Shown here one piece after another: positions 55,792-64,000 of a DNA stretch of 64,000 bases; position 1 is the stretch's first letter, and each line of letters starts with the position of its first letter. The position numbers and the translations under genes are program-made. This DNA is from CAYLPJ01 sp964385465 (lineage in GTDB: Bacteria > Planctomycetota > Phycisphaerae > SM23-33). The notes under the pieces were generated by a model. It was not told the DNA's origin, did not search any database, and saw only the letters and a list, made by a program, of their open reading frames with translations. The stretch covers positions 57,645 to 121,644 of the forward strand of contig CAYLPJ010000011.1 in assembly GCA_964385465.1 (NCBI GenBank). Direction: 5' to 3'.

Positions 55792-57513
55792 ATGGACTCG
55801 CACCTTCCCGACCCCCACGGCGGGACCCTCGTCAACCGCTTGCTCGAGCCGGGCAAGGCCGCCGACCTCAAGGCCGCCAGCCGCGACTTCGCCTCCTGGG
55901 ACCTGACCCCGCGGCAGCTCTGCGACCTGGAGCTGATCCTCAACGGCGGCTTCAGCCCGCTGGAAGGCTTCATGACCCGGGCCGACTACGAGGGCTGCTG
56001 CAAGGACATGCGCCTGACCAGCGGGGACATCTGGCCGATGCCGATCGTGCTGGACGTCCCCGAGGCCGTCGCCGAGGGTCTGGAGTCCGGCGGGAAGCTG
56101 GCGCTGCGCGACCCCGAGGGCGTCATGCTCGCCGTGCTGAACGTCCAGGACGTCTGGACGCCCGACCGCACCGCCGAGGCCGAGGCGGTCTTCGGCTCGG
56201 CCCATCCCGAGCACCCCGGCGTGGCCCACCTGCTGAACCGCACGAACCCGGTATACGTCGGCGGCACGGTCGACGGCCTGGAGATGCCCCGGCATTACGA
56301 CTTCATCGAGAGCCGCATGACGCCCGCCAGGCTCCGCGAGCGGTTCGCCGATCTCGGCTGGCGGAAGGTCGTCGCCTTCCAGACCCGCAACCCCATGCAC
56401 CGCGCGCACCAGGAGCTGACGTTCCGCGCCGCCGCCGACCTGGAGGCCAACCTGCTGATCCACCCGGTGGTCGGGCAGACCAAGCCCGGCGACGTGGACC
56501 ACTACACCCGCGTCCGCTGCTACCTCTCGCTGATGAAGCACTACCCCAAGAACACCGCGATGATGAGCCTGCTGCCGCTGGCGATGCGGATGGGCGGGCC
56601 GCGCGAGGCGGTCTGGCACGCGATCATCCGCAAGAACCACGGCTGCACGCACTTCATCGTCGGGCGCGACCACGCCGGGCCGGGCAAGGACTCCTCCGGC
56701 AAGGAGTTCTACGGCCCCTACGAGGCCCAGGAGCTGCTCCAGCAGCACCAGGAGGAGCTGGGCATCGAGATGGTCCCGTTCCGCATGATGGTCTACCTCG
56801 CCGAGCAGGACAAGTACGTCCCCGTCGACGAGGTCCCCGAGGGCGTCACGCCCAAGAGCCTCTCGGGCACCGAGCTCCGCGAGCGCCTCGCCGACGGGCG
56901 GGACATCCCCGAGTGGTTCAGCTTCCCCGAGGTCGTCCAGGAGCTGCGGCGAACCTACCCGCCGCGGAGCAGGCAGGGCTTCACCGTCTTCTTCACCGGC
57001 CTGCCCTCCAGCGGCAAGAGCACGCTGGCGAACGTCCTGATGGCCAAGCTGATGGAGATCGGCGGGCGCCCGATCACGCTGCTGGACGGCGACCTCGTCC
57101 GCAAGCACCTCTCCAGCGAGCTGGGCTTCTCGAAGGAGCACCGGGACATCAACATCCGCCGGATCGGCTGGGTCGCCTCGGAGATCACCAAGAACGGCGG
57201 GATCGCCATCTGCGCCCCGATCGCGCCCTACGCGGCCATCCGCGCCGAGGTCCGCGAGATGATCGAGCCGGTCGGCGGCTACGTGCTCGTCCACGTCTCC
57301 ACGCCCGTCGAGGTCTGCGAGCAGCGAGACCGAAAGGGCCTCTTCGCCAAGGCACGCGCCGGGATCATCAAGGAGTTCACCGGCATCAGCGACCCCTACG
57401 AAGAGCCCGAAGACGCCGCCATGGCCTTCGACACCACCGACCTGGCTCCCGAGGAGTGCGTCCAGCAGATCATCCTCCACCTGGAGAAGCAGGGCTACAT
57501 CGCCGCCCCGTAG
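55792..57513 (+). CDS. Bifunctional ATP sulfurylase / APS kinase
   Basis: A 573-residue fusion that makes PAPS from sulfate and 2 ATP. Residues ~1-390 are ATP sulfurylase, with QTRNPMHRAHQELTFRAA and GRDHAGPGKDSSGKEFYGPY at the active site. Residues ~395-573 are APS kinase: P-loop GLPSSGKST, LLDGDLVRKHLSSELGFSKE, NIRRIGWVASEI, and KGLFAKARAGIIKEFTGISD. All key motifs look active, unlike the degenerate kinase-like domain of fungal ATP sulfurylase. The domain order is the reverse of the human enzyme. AAAGGAG precedes ATG 55792. cysQ follows after 65 bases. Confidence 0.95.
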   Translation: MDSHLPDPHGGTLVNRLLEPGKAADLKAASRDFASWDLTPRQLCDLELILNGGFSPLEGFMTRADYEGCCKDMRLTSGDIWPMPIVLDVPEAVAEGLESGGKLALRDPEGVMLAVLNVQDVWTPDRTAEAEAVFGSAHPEHPGVAHLLNRTNPVYVGGTVDGLEMPRHYDFIESRMTPARLRERFADLGWRKVVAFQTRNPMHRAHQELTFRAAADLEANLLIHPVVGQTKPGDVDHYTRVRCYLSLMKHYPKNTAMMSLLPLAMRMGGPREAVWHAIIRKNHGCTHFIVGRDHAGPGKDSSGKEFYGPYEAQELLQQHQEELGIEMVPFRMMVYLAEQDKYVPVDEVPEGVTPKSLSGTELRERLADGRDIPEWFSFPEVVQELRRTYPPRSRQGFTVFFTGLPSSGKSTLANVLMAKLMEIGGRPITLLDGDLVRKHLSSELGFSKEHRDINIRRIGWVASEITKNGGIAICAPIAPYAAIRAEVREMIEPVGGYVLVHVSTPVEVCEQRDRKGLFAKARAGIIKEFTGISDPYEEPEDAAMAFDTTDLAPEECVQQIILHLEKQGYIAAP

Positions 57514-57578
57514 CCGCTCGAACGACCGGCCGCGGAGCAGGCGGGCGGCAAGACCGTACATCAGGAGAGGAGACCGCT

Positions 57579-58394
57579 TTGACCACCGACCTGGTCGGGC
57601 TTCTGGACGCCGTCCTGCCGATCGCGCGGCGGGCCGGGCAGGCCATCCGCGACGTCGCCGACGAGCCGCTGGACGCCCGCGACAAGGCCGACGGCTCGCC
57701 GGTGACCCGCGCGGACCTCGCCAGCCACAACTGCCTCCGCGACGGCCTGGCCGAGCTGGCGCCCGACATCCCGCTGATGAGCGAGGAGGGCGACCTCGAC
57801 CACCCGCCCGGCGGAGGCGGCGAGCGGTTCTGGTGCGTCGATCCCCTCGACGGGACCAAGGAGTTCATCAACGGGCTGGAGGACTACACCGTCAACGTCG
57901 CCGTCGTCGACGACGGGCTTGCCGTCCTCGGCGTGATCTACCTGCCCGCCCGCCGGATGACCTACTACGCCGCCGCCGGCGCCGGGGCCTTCCGGCAGGC
58001 CGACGGCGCCGAACCCGAACCGATCGCCGCCGCCGACAGGAACCGACCCGAGGTCGCCGTCGTCAGCCGCTCCCACCTGTCCGAGGATACCGAGGCGTTC
58101 CTCGAGCAGCTCGGCGTCCGGGACGTCGTCCGCCGAGGCAGCTCGGCCAAGATCTGCGCCGTCGCCGACGGCTCGGCCGACCTGTACCCGCGCTTCGGGC
58201 CGACCTGGCTGTGGGATACCGCCGCCGGGACGGCCGTCGCCCGCGCGGCCGGCTGCCGCGTCGTCGGCCTCGACGGCGAGGACCTCACCCACACGCCCGC
58301 CGAGGGCATGAAGCGCCCCGGCTTCCTGGTCCTGCCCGCCGCCTCCGCCGCCTGGACGCTCGATCGCTACCGCCGCCTCCGCCCCGGGGCATGA
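57579..58394 (+). CDS. cysQ: 3'(2'),5'-bisphosphate nucleotidase CysQ
   Basis: A 271-residue magnesium-dependent phosphatase of the inositol monophosphatase superfamily, which removes PAP, the by-product of PAPS use. Metal-binding motifs are MSEEGDL, the DPLDGTKEF signature and WLWDTAAGTAVARAAG. The start is TTG 57579, the only in-frame choice at the correct place, with GGAGAGGAG just upstream. Its position right after the PAPS synthetase indicates that PAPS is consumed by sulfotransferases or a reductase, with PAP needing clearance. Confidence 0.92.
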   Translation: MTTDLVGLLDAVLPIARRAGQAIRDVADEPLDARDKADGSPVTRADLASHNCLRDGLAELAPDIPLMSEEGDLDHPPGGGGERFWCVDPLDGTKEFINGLEDYTVNVAVVDDGLAVLGVIYLPARRMTYYAAAGAGAFRQADGAEPEPIAAADRNRPEVAVVSRSHLSEDTEAFLEQLGVRDVVRRGSSAKICAVADGSADLYPRFGPTWLWDTAAGTAVARAAGCRVVGLDGEDLTHTPAEGMKRPGFLVLPAASAAWTLDRYRRLRPGA

Positions 58395-58611
58395 CCGCGC
58401 CGGCGACGCTCCTTGCTTCGCCCATGCGCCCGGGCTCTTTTCGCGATGCGAGGACGGCCGACGCGCGGGCCTCGTTCGGCGACCGCACCCCTCGGCGACT
58501 GCGGACTGGCCCGATGCGCCGCGGCGGCTTATGCTTATCCGGTCGGCCCCGATGGCCGATGTGTTCTTGGACGACCGCCTTCATCCCACAACGCACGAAG
58601 GACCTGACCAG

Positions 58612-59940
58612 ATGAAACTCGCCGTCATCGGCTCCGGATACGTCGGCCTCGTCGCCGGCGCGTGCTTCAGCAGCACGGGCAACCACGTCACGCTGGTGGA
58701 CGTCGACCAGCGGAAGATCGATCTGCTCAAGCAGGGCGTCCCCCCCATCTACGAACCGGGCCTCAAGGAGCTGATCGACACCAACGCCGGGGAGGACCGC
58801 CTGGAGTTCACGACGGACCTGGCCCCCGCCGTCGCCGCCGCCGACGTGGTCGTCCTCGCCGTCGGCACGCCGCCGCAGCCCGACGGCTCGGTGGACATGA
58901 GCTACATCGAGACCGCCGCCCGCCAGGTCGGGGCCGCCATCGACGGCTACACCGTGGTCGTCACCAAGAGCACCGTGCCGGTGGGAACGCACAAGCGGCT
59001 GACCGAGATCATCTCCGGCGAGACGGACGAGGAGTTCGATTACGTCGCCAACCCGGAGTTCCTCAAGGAGGGCGCGGCCATCGGGGACTTCCTCAAGCCC
59101 GACCGCGTGATCGTCGGCGTCAGCAGCGAGCGGGCCCAGGAGGTGATGCGCCACCTGTACTCGCCGTTCATGCGGCGCCGCGAGCGGCTGCTGGTGATGG
59201 ACCCCGCCTCGGCGGAGCTGACCAAGTACGCCTGCAACTGCATGCTCGCCACGCGGATCAGCTTCATGAACGAGATGGCGAAGCTCTGCGAGCATTACGG
59301 GGCGAACGTCGACAACCTCCGCCACGGCATGGGGCTCGATCACCGGATCGGCCCGGAGTTCCTGTACGCCTCCCTCGGCTACGGCGGCAGTTGCTTCCCA
59401 AAGGACGTCAAGGGCCTGATCAGCTTCGGCCGGACCGCCAACCGCCCCACCCGGGTCGTCGAGGCCGTCCACGAGGTCAACGCCGAGCAGCGCGAACTGA
59501 TGTTCCAGCGGATCCGACACCACTTCGACGGCTCGATGAGGGACAGGCGGTTCGGGCTCTGGGGGCTGGCGTTCAAGGCCGGGACGGACGACGTCCGCGA
59601 GAGCCCCGCCATCACGCTCATCCAGCGGCTGATCGGGGCCGGCGCCGGCGTCGCCGTGCACGACCCCAAGGCCATGGACACCACCCGCGAGATCCTCGGC
59701 GACCGGAACGTGACGTATTGCGACGACATGTACGAAGTCGCCCGCGACGCCGACGCCCTCGTGGTCTGCACGGAATGGCCTGTCTACAGAACCCCGGACT
59801 TCCAGCGCATCGCCGAGTCGCTCACATCCCCGCTCGTCTTCGACGGCAGGAACCTCTACGACCTGCACTGGATGGCCCAGAGGGGCTTCACCTACTACAG
59901 CATAGGCCGGCCCGTCGTCCAGGCCGGGCCCCGGGCGTAG
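58612..59940 (+). CDS. ugd: UDP-glucose 6-dehydrogenase
   Basis: A 442-residue enzyme oxidising UDP-glucose to UDP-glucuronate with 2 NAD. It has the N-terminal Rossmann motif IGSGYVGLVAGACFS, VGTPPQPDGSVDMSYIE, STVPVGTHKRL, NPEFLKEGAAIGDFLKPDR, and the catalytic cysteine in GYGGSCFPKDVKGL. LAFKAGTDDVRESPA leads into the C-terminal UDP-binding domain. ATG 58612 follows GAAGGA. The next gene begins eight bases after the stop, so the two are cotranscribed and act in sequence. Confidence 0.96.
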   Translation: MKLAVIGSGYVGLVAGACFSSTGNHVTLVDVDQRKIDLLKQGVPPIYEPGLKELIDTNAGEDRLEFTTDLAPAVAAADVVVLAVGTPPQPDGSVDMSYIETAARQVGAAIDGYTVVVTKSTVPVGTHKRLTEIISGETDEEFDYVANPEFLKEGAAIGDFLKPDRVIVGVSSERAQEVMRHLYSPFMRRRERLLVMDPASAELTKYACNCMLATRISFMNEMAKLCEHYGANVDNLRHGMGLDHRIGPEFLYASLGYGGSCFPKDVKGLISFGRTANRPTRVVEAVHEVNAEQRELMFQRIRHHFDGSMRDRRFGLWGLAFKAGTDDVRESPAITLIQRLIGAGAGVAVHDPKAMDTTREILGDRNVTYCDDMYEVARDADALVVCTEWPVYRTPDFQRIAESLTSPLVFDGRNLYDLHWMAQRGFTYYSIGRPVVQAGPRA

Positions 59941-59947
59941 GTGCACC

Positions 59948-60898
59948 GTGAAGGTCCTGATCACCGGAGCGGCGGGGTTCATCGGCTCGCACGTCACCGA
60001 CAGCCTTCTCGCCGACGGCCACCACGTCGTCGGCTTCGACAACTTCGACCCCTACTACGACCGCCCGCAGAAGGAGGCCAACCTCGAGGCCGCCCGGGCG
60101 TCCGACGCCTTCGCCCTCGTCGAGGCCGACATCCGCGATGCCGACGCCCTCGAGGCCGCCTTCGACCGACACGGGCCCTTCGACGCCGTCCTCCACCTCG
60201 CCGCGCGGGCCGGCGTCAGGCCGAGCATCGCCGACACGCCGGGATATACCGCCGTCAACGTCCAGGGCACGGTAGCCGTGCTGGAGGCGGCCGCCGGGCA
60301 GGACCCCCGCCCGCGGCTGGTCTTCGCCTCCTCCAGCAGCGTCTACGGCAACAACCGCAAGGTGCCCTTCAGCGAAGCCGACCGCGTCGACCACCCGATC
60401 AGCCCCTACGCCGCGACCAAGAAGGCCGGCGAGTTGATCTGCCACACCTACCACCACCTCCACGACCTGCCCGTCTGGTGCCTGCGGTTCTTCACCGTCT
60501 ACGGCCCGCGCCAGCGCCCGGACCTGGCCATCCGCAAGTTCACCCGCCTGCTGCTGGCCGGTGAGCCGATCGAGATGTACGGCGACGGGACCACCAGCCG
60601 CGACTACACCTACATCGACGACATCGTCTTCGGCATCCGCCGAGCCCTCGAGCGGTGCAGCGGCTACGAGATCATCAACCTCGGCAGCGAGCACCCCGTC
60701 ACGCTGGCGGAGATGATCGACACCGTGGCGGCCGCGTGCGGCGTCCGCCCGGACATCCGAAGCCGGCCCATGCAGCCGGGAGACGTCCAGCGGACCTGCG
60801 CCGATACCGCCAAGGCCCTGCGGCTGCTGGACTACAACCCCTCCATGCCCTTCGCCGACGGCATCGCCGCCCAGGTGGACTGGCACCGCAGCCGCTGA
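59948..60898 (+). CDS. UDP-glucuronate 4-epimerase family protein
   Basis: A 316-residue extended SDR enzyme. GAAGFIGSHV is the NAD motif. FDNFDPYYDRPQKEANL and FFTVYGPRQRPDLAIRKFT are typical of UDP-glucuronate 4-epimerases (GAE/CapI/LspL), which make UDP-galacturonate. The catalytic segment is SSSSVYGNN with SPYAATKKAGEL (Tyr and Lys). GTG 59948 lies seven bases after the ugd stop, so its translation probably depends on ugd. A UDP-glucose 4-epimerase activity is less likely but possible. Confidence 0.9.
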   Translation: MKVLITGAAGFIGSHVTDSLLADGHHVVGFDNFDPYYDRPQKEANLEAARASDAFALVEADIRDADALEAAFDRHGPFDAVLHLAARAGVRPSIADTPGYTAVNVQGTVAVLEAAAGQDPRPRLVFASSSSVYGNNRKVPFSEADRVDHPISPYAATKKAGELICHTYHHLHDLPVWCLRFFTVYGPRQRPDLAIRKFTRLLLAGEPIEMYGDGTTSRDYTYIDDIVFGIRRALERCSGYEIINLGSEHPVTLAEMIDTVAAACGVRPDIRSRPMQPGDVQRTCADTAKALRLLDYNPSMPFADGIAAQVDWHRSR

Positions 60899-61001
60899 CC
60901 CCCGGGCCCCCGCCGCGCCCGACGCTGCCACGCCCGCCGCCCCGGCCGGAACCGACGGCGCGGCCCCGCGTCGGATCGCCGCATCCGCCCGGGACAGGCC
61001 A

Positions 61002-62363
61002 CTACCCCCGGTCGTGGGAGGCGAAGAGCTTCTCGACCTTGCGCACGGCGTCCTGGAGGGCGAAGATGACCGCGTGGTCGCCGGGGGCGATCTTCGTGTC
61101 GCCGTCCGGCACGACGACCTCGCCGGGGCGGGCGACCAGGCCGATCAATGCCCGCCGGGGGAACCGCAGGCTCCGCAGCGGCGTGTTCAGGACCTTCGCA
61201 CCGGGCCCGGGAACCATCTCCAGCACCTCGGCGCTGATGCCGCGGATCCGCGCCACGGCCCGGATGTCCCCCGCCCGGACGTGCTTGAGGATCGCGTTCA
61301 CCGTCGACTGCCGCGCGCTGACGCCCGCGTCGACGTCCACCGTCCGCATCAACGGCCGGTAGAACGGCCGCTCGATCCGGGCGATCGCCCGCGAGACGCC
61401 CAGGCGCTTGGCGTAGAGGCAGACGATGAGGTTCATTTCCTCCTCGTCGCTGACGCAGACGATGGCGTCCATCTGCGAGAGGTTCACGCGTTCCAGCAGG
61501 TCCATGTCGTGCCCGGTGCCCTGGATGACGAGCGTTCGGGCGAGCTGCTCGGAGGCCGTCGCGGCGTCCCGCCCCCACGGGTCGACGAGCGTCACGCTGC
61601 ACTCGGCCTCGAGGAGTTCGGCGACGTAGCGCCCGAGGTCGTTGGCCCCCAGGATCATGACGCGCCCCAGCTCCCCGGGGCCGGGGTTGCGCCCGGCGAT
61701 CGCGGCGATCCGCTTGACGGCGTCGGGCTCGGCGACGACGAAGATCTCGTCGCCCGCCTGCACACGGTCCCGCCCGGACGGGATGATGGCGTGATGGTCG
61801 CGCCGGATCACCACCACGCGGTAGCGCAGGTGCCCGTGCGCTTCGTGGAGGTCCGCGAGCGTCCGCCCGTCCAGCGGGCTGTCGGCGGGCACGGCGATGC
61901 CCGCCACGATGACCGCCCCCCCGGCCAGCGGGATCACCTGCGTGGTGCCCGGGTTCCGCAGCAGCCGGAGGATCTCCCGGGCCGCCTCCTCGTCGGGGTT
62001 GATGATCTGATCGATGCCCAGCTCCCCGCCGGGAACGCCCGGGTCCGTCGTCCGGAAGCCCGGTTCCCGCACGCGGGCGACCGTCCGGGGGCAGCCCATC
62101 TTCCGGGCCACCATGCAGGAAAACAGGTTCACCTCGTCGGAATCGCTCACCGCCAGGAAGACATCGCACTCCCCGGCGCCGGCCTCGCGGAGCATCGGCG
62201 GGGTCGAGCCGCTGCCGCTGAGCACGCGGCAGTCCAGCCGCTCCTGCAGCGCCGCCACGCGGTCGGCGTTCTGCTCCACCACGGTGATGTCGTGCTGCTC
62301 GTGGCTGAGGATGTCGGCAAGGACCTCGCCCACGCCCCCGCCGCCGTTGATGACGACCTTCAT
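61002..62363 (-). CDS. trkA: Trk potassium uptake regulatory subunit TrkA
   Basis: A 453-residue cytoplasmic protein with two RCK halves that bind NAD(H) and gate TrkH. The first half starts MKVVINGGGGVGEVLADILS with VVEQNADR; the second starts MILGANDLGRYVAELL with TLVDPWGRD. Each half has a TrkA-C ligand domain (TQVIPLAGGAVIVAGIAV and AEVLEMVPGPGAKVLNTPL). GGGAGA precedes ATG 62363. It lies 51 bases after trkH in the same operon. Confidence 0.94.
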   Translation of the reverse strand: MKVVINGGGGVGEVLADILSHEQHDITVVEQNADRVAALQERLDCRVLSGSGSTPPMLREAGAGECDVFLAVSDSDEVNLFSCMVARKMGCPRTVARVREPGFRTTDPGVPGGELGIDQIINPDEEAAREILRLLRNPGTTQVIPLAGGAVIVAGIAVPADSPLDGRTLADLHEAHGHLRYRVVVIRRDHHAIIPSGRDRVQAGDEIFVVAEPDAVKRIAAIAGRNPGPGELGRVMILGANDLGRYVAELLEAECSVTLVDPWGRDAATASEQLARTLVIQGTGHDMDLLERVNLSQMDAIVCVSDEEEMNLIVCLYAKRLGVSRAIARIERPFYRPLMRTVDVDAGVSARQSTVNAILKHVRAGDIRAVARIRGISAEVLEMVPGPGAKVLNTPLRSLRFPRRALIGLVARPGEVVVPDGDTKIAPGDHAVIFALQDAVRKVEKLFASHDRG

Positions 62364-62414
62364 GTTCTCGCGGCTCTCCCAGCAGGGCTGCGGCGATCGT
62401 ACCGCCCCGGGAGG

Positions 62415-63938
62415 CTACCGGTGGAACCACGGGGCGAACAGGAGCAGCACACTAAACACTTCCAGCCGCCCGATCAACATGCAGAGCACCAGGACGACCT
62501 TGCCCGCCGGCGGCACCCACGAATACGCCCGCACGTCCCCCGGGCCCACGTGCCCGAGGCCCGGGCCGATGTTGTTCAGCGTCGCCGCTACCGACGAGAC
62601 CGCCGTCACCAGCGCCGTGTCCGAGCCGGGCGCCGCCCCGCCGGGGGCCATCGCTTCCGGCCAGGCCACCAGAACGCCCGTCATCACCAGCGACGCCACG
62701 ACGAACACCACCGCATACAGGACCGCAAAGCCCAGCACCGACTGCACCACCCGGTCCTTCACCGCCTGGCGACCGAGGCGAACCGGTATGACCGCCTGCG
62801 GGTGAAGCGCACGCTTCATCTCCGTCCCCGCGTGCTTCAGCAGCAGCAGGATACGGATGTTCTTCATGCCCCCGCCCGTGCTGCCCGCGCAGCCGCCCAC
62901 GAACATCAGCACCAGCAGCGCCAGCCGCGTGACGACCGGCCAGACGTTGAAGTTCTCCGTCGTGTAGCCCGTCGTCGTCGTGATCGACACCACCTGGAAC
63001 GCCGCCTGGCGGAGGCTCGCGCCGAAGTCCTCGCGCCCCAGCAGCAGCGCCGTCAGCAAGACGGTCCCCGCGCCCAGGAAGCAGAGGTAGCAGAGGAATT
63101 CGGCGTTGCACACGTAGGCCTTCAGCCGGCCCCGCAGCCCCGCGTAGTGCAGCGCGAAGTTCGTCCCCGCCAAAACCATGAAGACCAGGATCACCACGTC
63201 GATGTACGCGCTGTCGAAGTACCCCACGCTCGCCGAATGCGTCGAGAAGCCACCCGTCGCCATCGTGCCGAACGTGTGGCACATCGCGTCGAACAGCGTC
63301 ATCTCCGGCGCCGCCCACAGCAGCAGGCACTCGGCCGCGCTGAGAAGAACGTAGATCCCCCACAGCAGCTTCGTGGTCTGCCGCACCCGCGGCACCAGCC
63401 GGTCCGCCGTCGGCCCGGGGACCTCCGCGCGGTACACCTGCATGCCCCCGGCCCCCAGCAGCGGCAGCAGCGCCAGGCTCAGCACGATGATCCCCATCCC
63501 CCCAAGCCAGTGCGTGTAGCTCCGCCAGAACAGGATGCACTTGGGCAGGGCCTCGATGTCCGTCGGCAAGGCGCCACCGCCGCACGTCAGGATGCTCGCG
63601 CCCGTGGTCGTCAGGCCGCTCATCGCCTCGAAATAGCCGTCGATGTAGCTCTCGACGTACCCCCCGATGAAGAACGGCAAGGCCCCAAGCCCGGCCAGCA
63701 CCACCCAGCCCAGACCCGCGACGGCGAAGCCCTCCCGCGGGCCCGCGTCCGTCCGCGGCCGTCGGGAGACGCCCACCAGGACCGCGCCGGCCCCGATGCT
63801 GACGCCCATGCTCGCCAGCAGGCTCCGCACGGCGGCCCACTCGCGGTAGTACACGCCCCACGCGACCGCCGGCAGCATGTTGACACCCAGCAGGCCCGCC
63901 AGCATGCCCACCAGGAAAAGGACCAGTCGAAGTCTCAT
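62415..63938 (-). CDS. trkH: Trk potassium uptake channel subunit TrkH
   Basis: A 507-residue membrane channel of the TrkH/KtrB superfamily. Four selectivity-filter loops are visible in order: TTTGAS, MATGGFST, TTTTGYT and NNIGPG. The third membrane unit contains the gating loop near AGSTGGGMKNIR. An N-terminal pair of extra helices is present as in TrkH. ATG 63938 has no clear Shine-Dalgarno sequence, and the upstream DNA is a C-rich tract, so the start could be wrong by a few codons. It is followed by trkA. Confidence 0.93.
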   Translation of the reverse strand: MRLRLVLFLVGMLAGLLGVNMLPAVAWGVYYREWAAVRSLLASMGVSIGAGAVLVGVSRRPRTDAGPREGFAVAGLGWVVLAGLGALPFFIGGYVESYIDGYFEAMSGLTTTGASILTCGGGALPTDIEALPKCILFWRSYTHWLGGMGIIVLSLALLPLLGAGGMQVYRAEVPGPTADRLVPRVRQTTKLLWGIYVLLSAAECLLLWAAPEMTLFDAMCHTFGTMATGGFSTHSASVGYFDSAYIDVVILVFMVLAGTNFALHYAGLRGRLKAYVCNAEFLCYLCFLGAGTVLLTALLLGREDFGASLRQAAFQVVSITTTTGYTTENFNVWPVVTRLALLVLMFVGGCAGSTGGGMKNIRILLLLKHAGTEMKRALHPQAVIPVRLGRQAVKDRVVQSVLGFAVLYAVVFVVASLVMTGVLVAWPEAMAPGGAAPGSDTALVTAVSSVAATLNNIGPGLGHVGPGDVRAYSWVPPAGKVVLVLCMLIGRLEVFSVLLLFAPWFHR

Positions 63939-64000
63939 GCCGCGATATTCGCAGCCCGAGCCCCCCCCTTCAACCCCCCAACCCCACCGAAAACCCCGCC

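Overview
The window is high-GC DNA that reads like a Planctomycetota chromosome, most likely class Phycisphaerae, from a draft or metagenome-derived assembly. The taxonomic call is inferred from gene content: sulfatases, an alpha-L-fucosidase plus L-fucose isomerase, long proteins with autotransporter-type beta-strand repeats that end in a dockerin and a PEP-CTERM-like anchor, and a XylR-like regulator joining a sugar-binding fold to an AraC helix-turn-helix. A run of 10 N inside hflX marks a scaffold join. I found no rRNA, tRNA, CRISPR array, insertion sequence or prophage.

Layout. Bases 1-9,500 hold the end of a glycoside hydrolase, an MFS transporter, a metallophosphoesterase-PHP fusion, trpD, fucI, a peroxiredoxin-like protein and an MscS channel. 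Bases 9,500-18,500 hold rny (behind a ~550-nt leader), cstA, a lone FliM-like gene, hflX, a small DUF2442-like frame, galK and a nitrilase-family amidohydrolase. Bases 18,600-29,750 hold corA overlapping a giant MscS channel, a third MscS, pgi, a complete TRAP transporter (dctP-dctQ-dctM) and a universal stress protein. Bases 29,760-34,060 hold a GH29 fucosidase, a scarred stretch with remnants of an AAA/DUF4143 ATPase and a headless sulfatase, and a papain-like protein. Bases 34,300-41,720 hold an RND efflux pump with its adaptor and a Tat-exported sulfatase. Bases 41,770-50,350 hold a two-gene operon of beta-strand-repeat/dockerin/PEP-CTERM proteins, a small PEP-CTERM protein and a divergent XylR-like regulator.

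Bases 50,490-60,900 form one functional theme: two GT4 glycosyltransferases, a GHMP sugar kinase, UDP-glucuronate decarboxylase, a fused ATP sulfurylase/APS kinase, a CysQ phosphatase, UDP-glucose dehydrogenase and a UDP-glucuronate 4-epimerase. Together they can make UDP-GlcA, UDP-Xyl and UDP-GalA, make PAPS, and clear PAP, which is what sulfated, uronic-acid-rich glycan synthesis needs; no sulfotransferase lies in the window. Bases 61,000-63,940 hold the TrkH-TrkA potassium uptake pair.

The most novel signal is a pair of ~170-bp intergenic elements at 34,095-34,265 and 54,131-54,306. They share a 21-bp left end, GTGGACAC at offset +29, a 56-bp AT-rich core, GGTGTCCAC at offset +93 and an 11-bp right end, and each begins about 33 bp after the stop codon of a plus-strand gene. 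The sequence between the blocks differs while the spacing is fixed. I know of no described element that matches.
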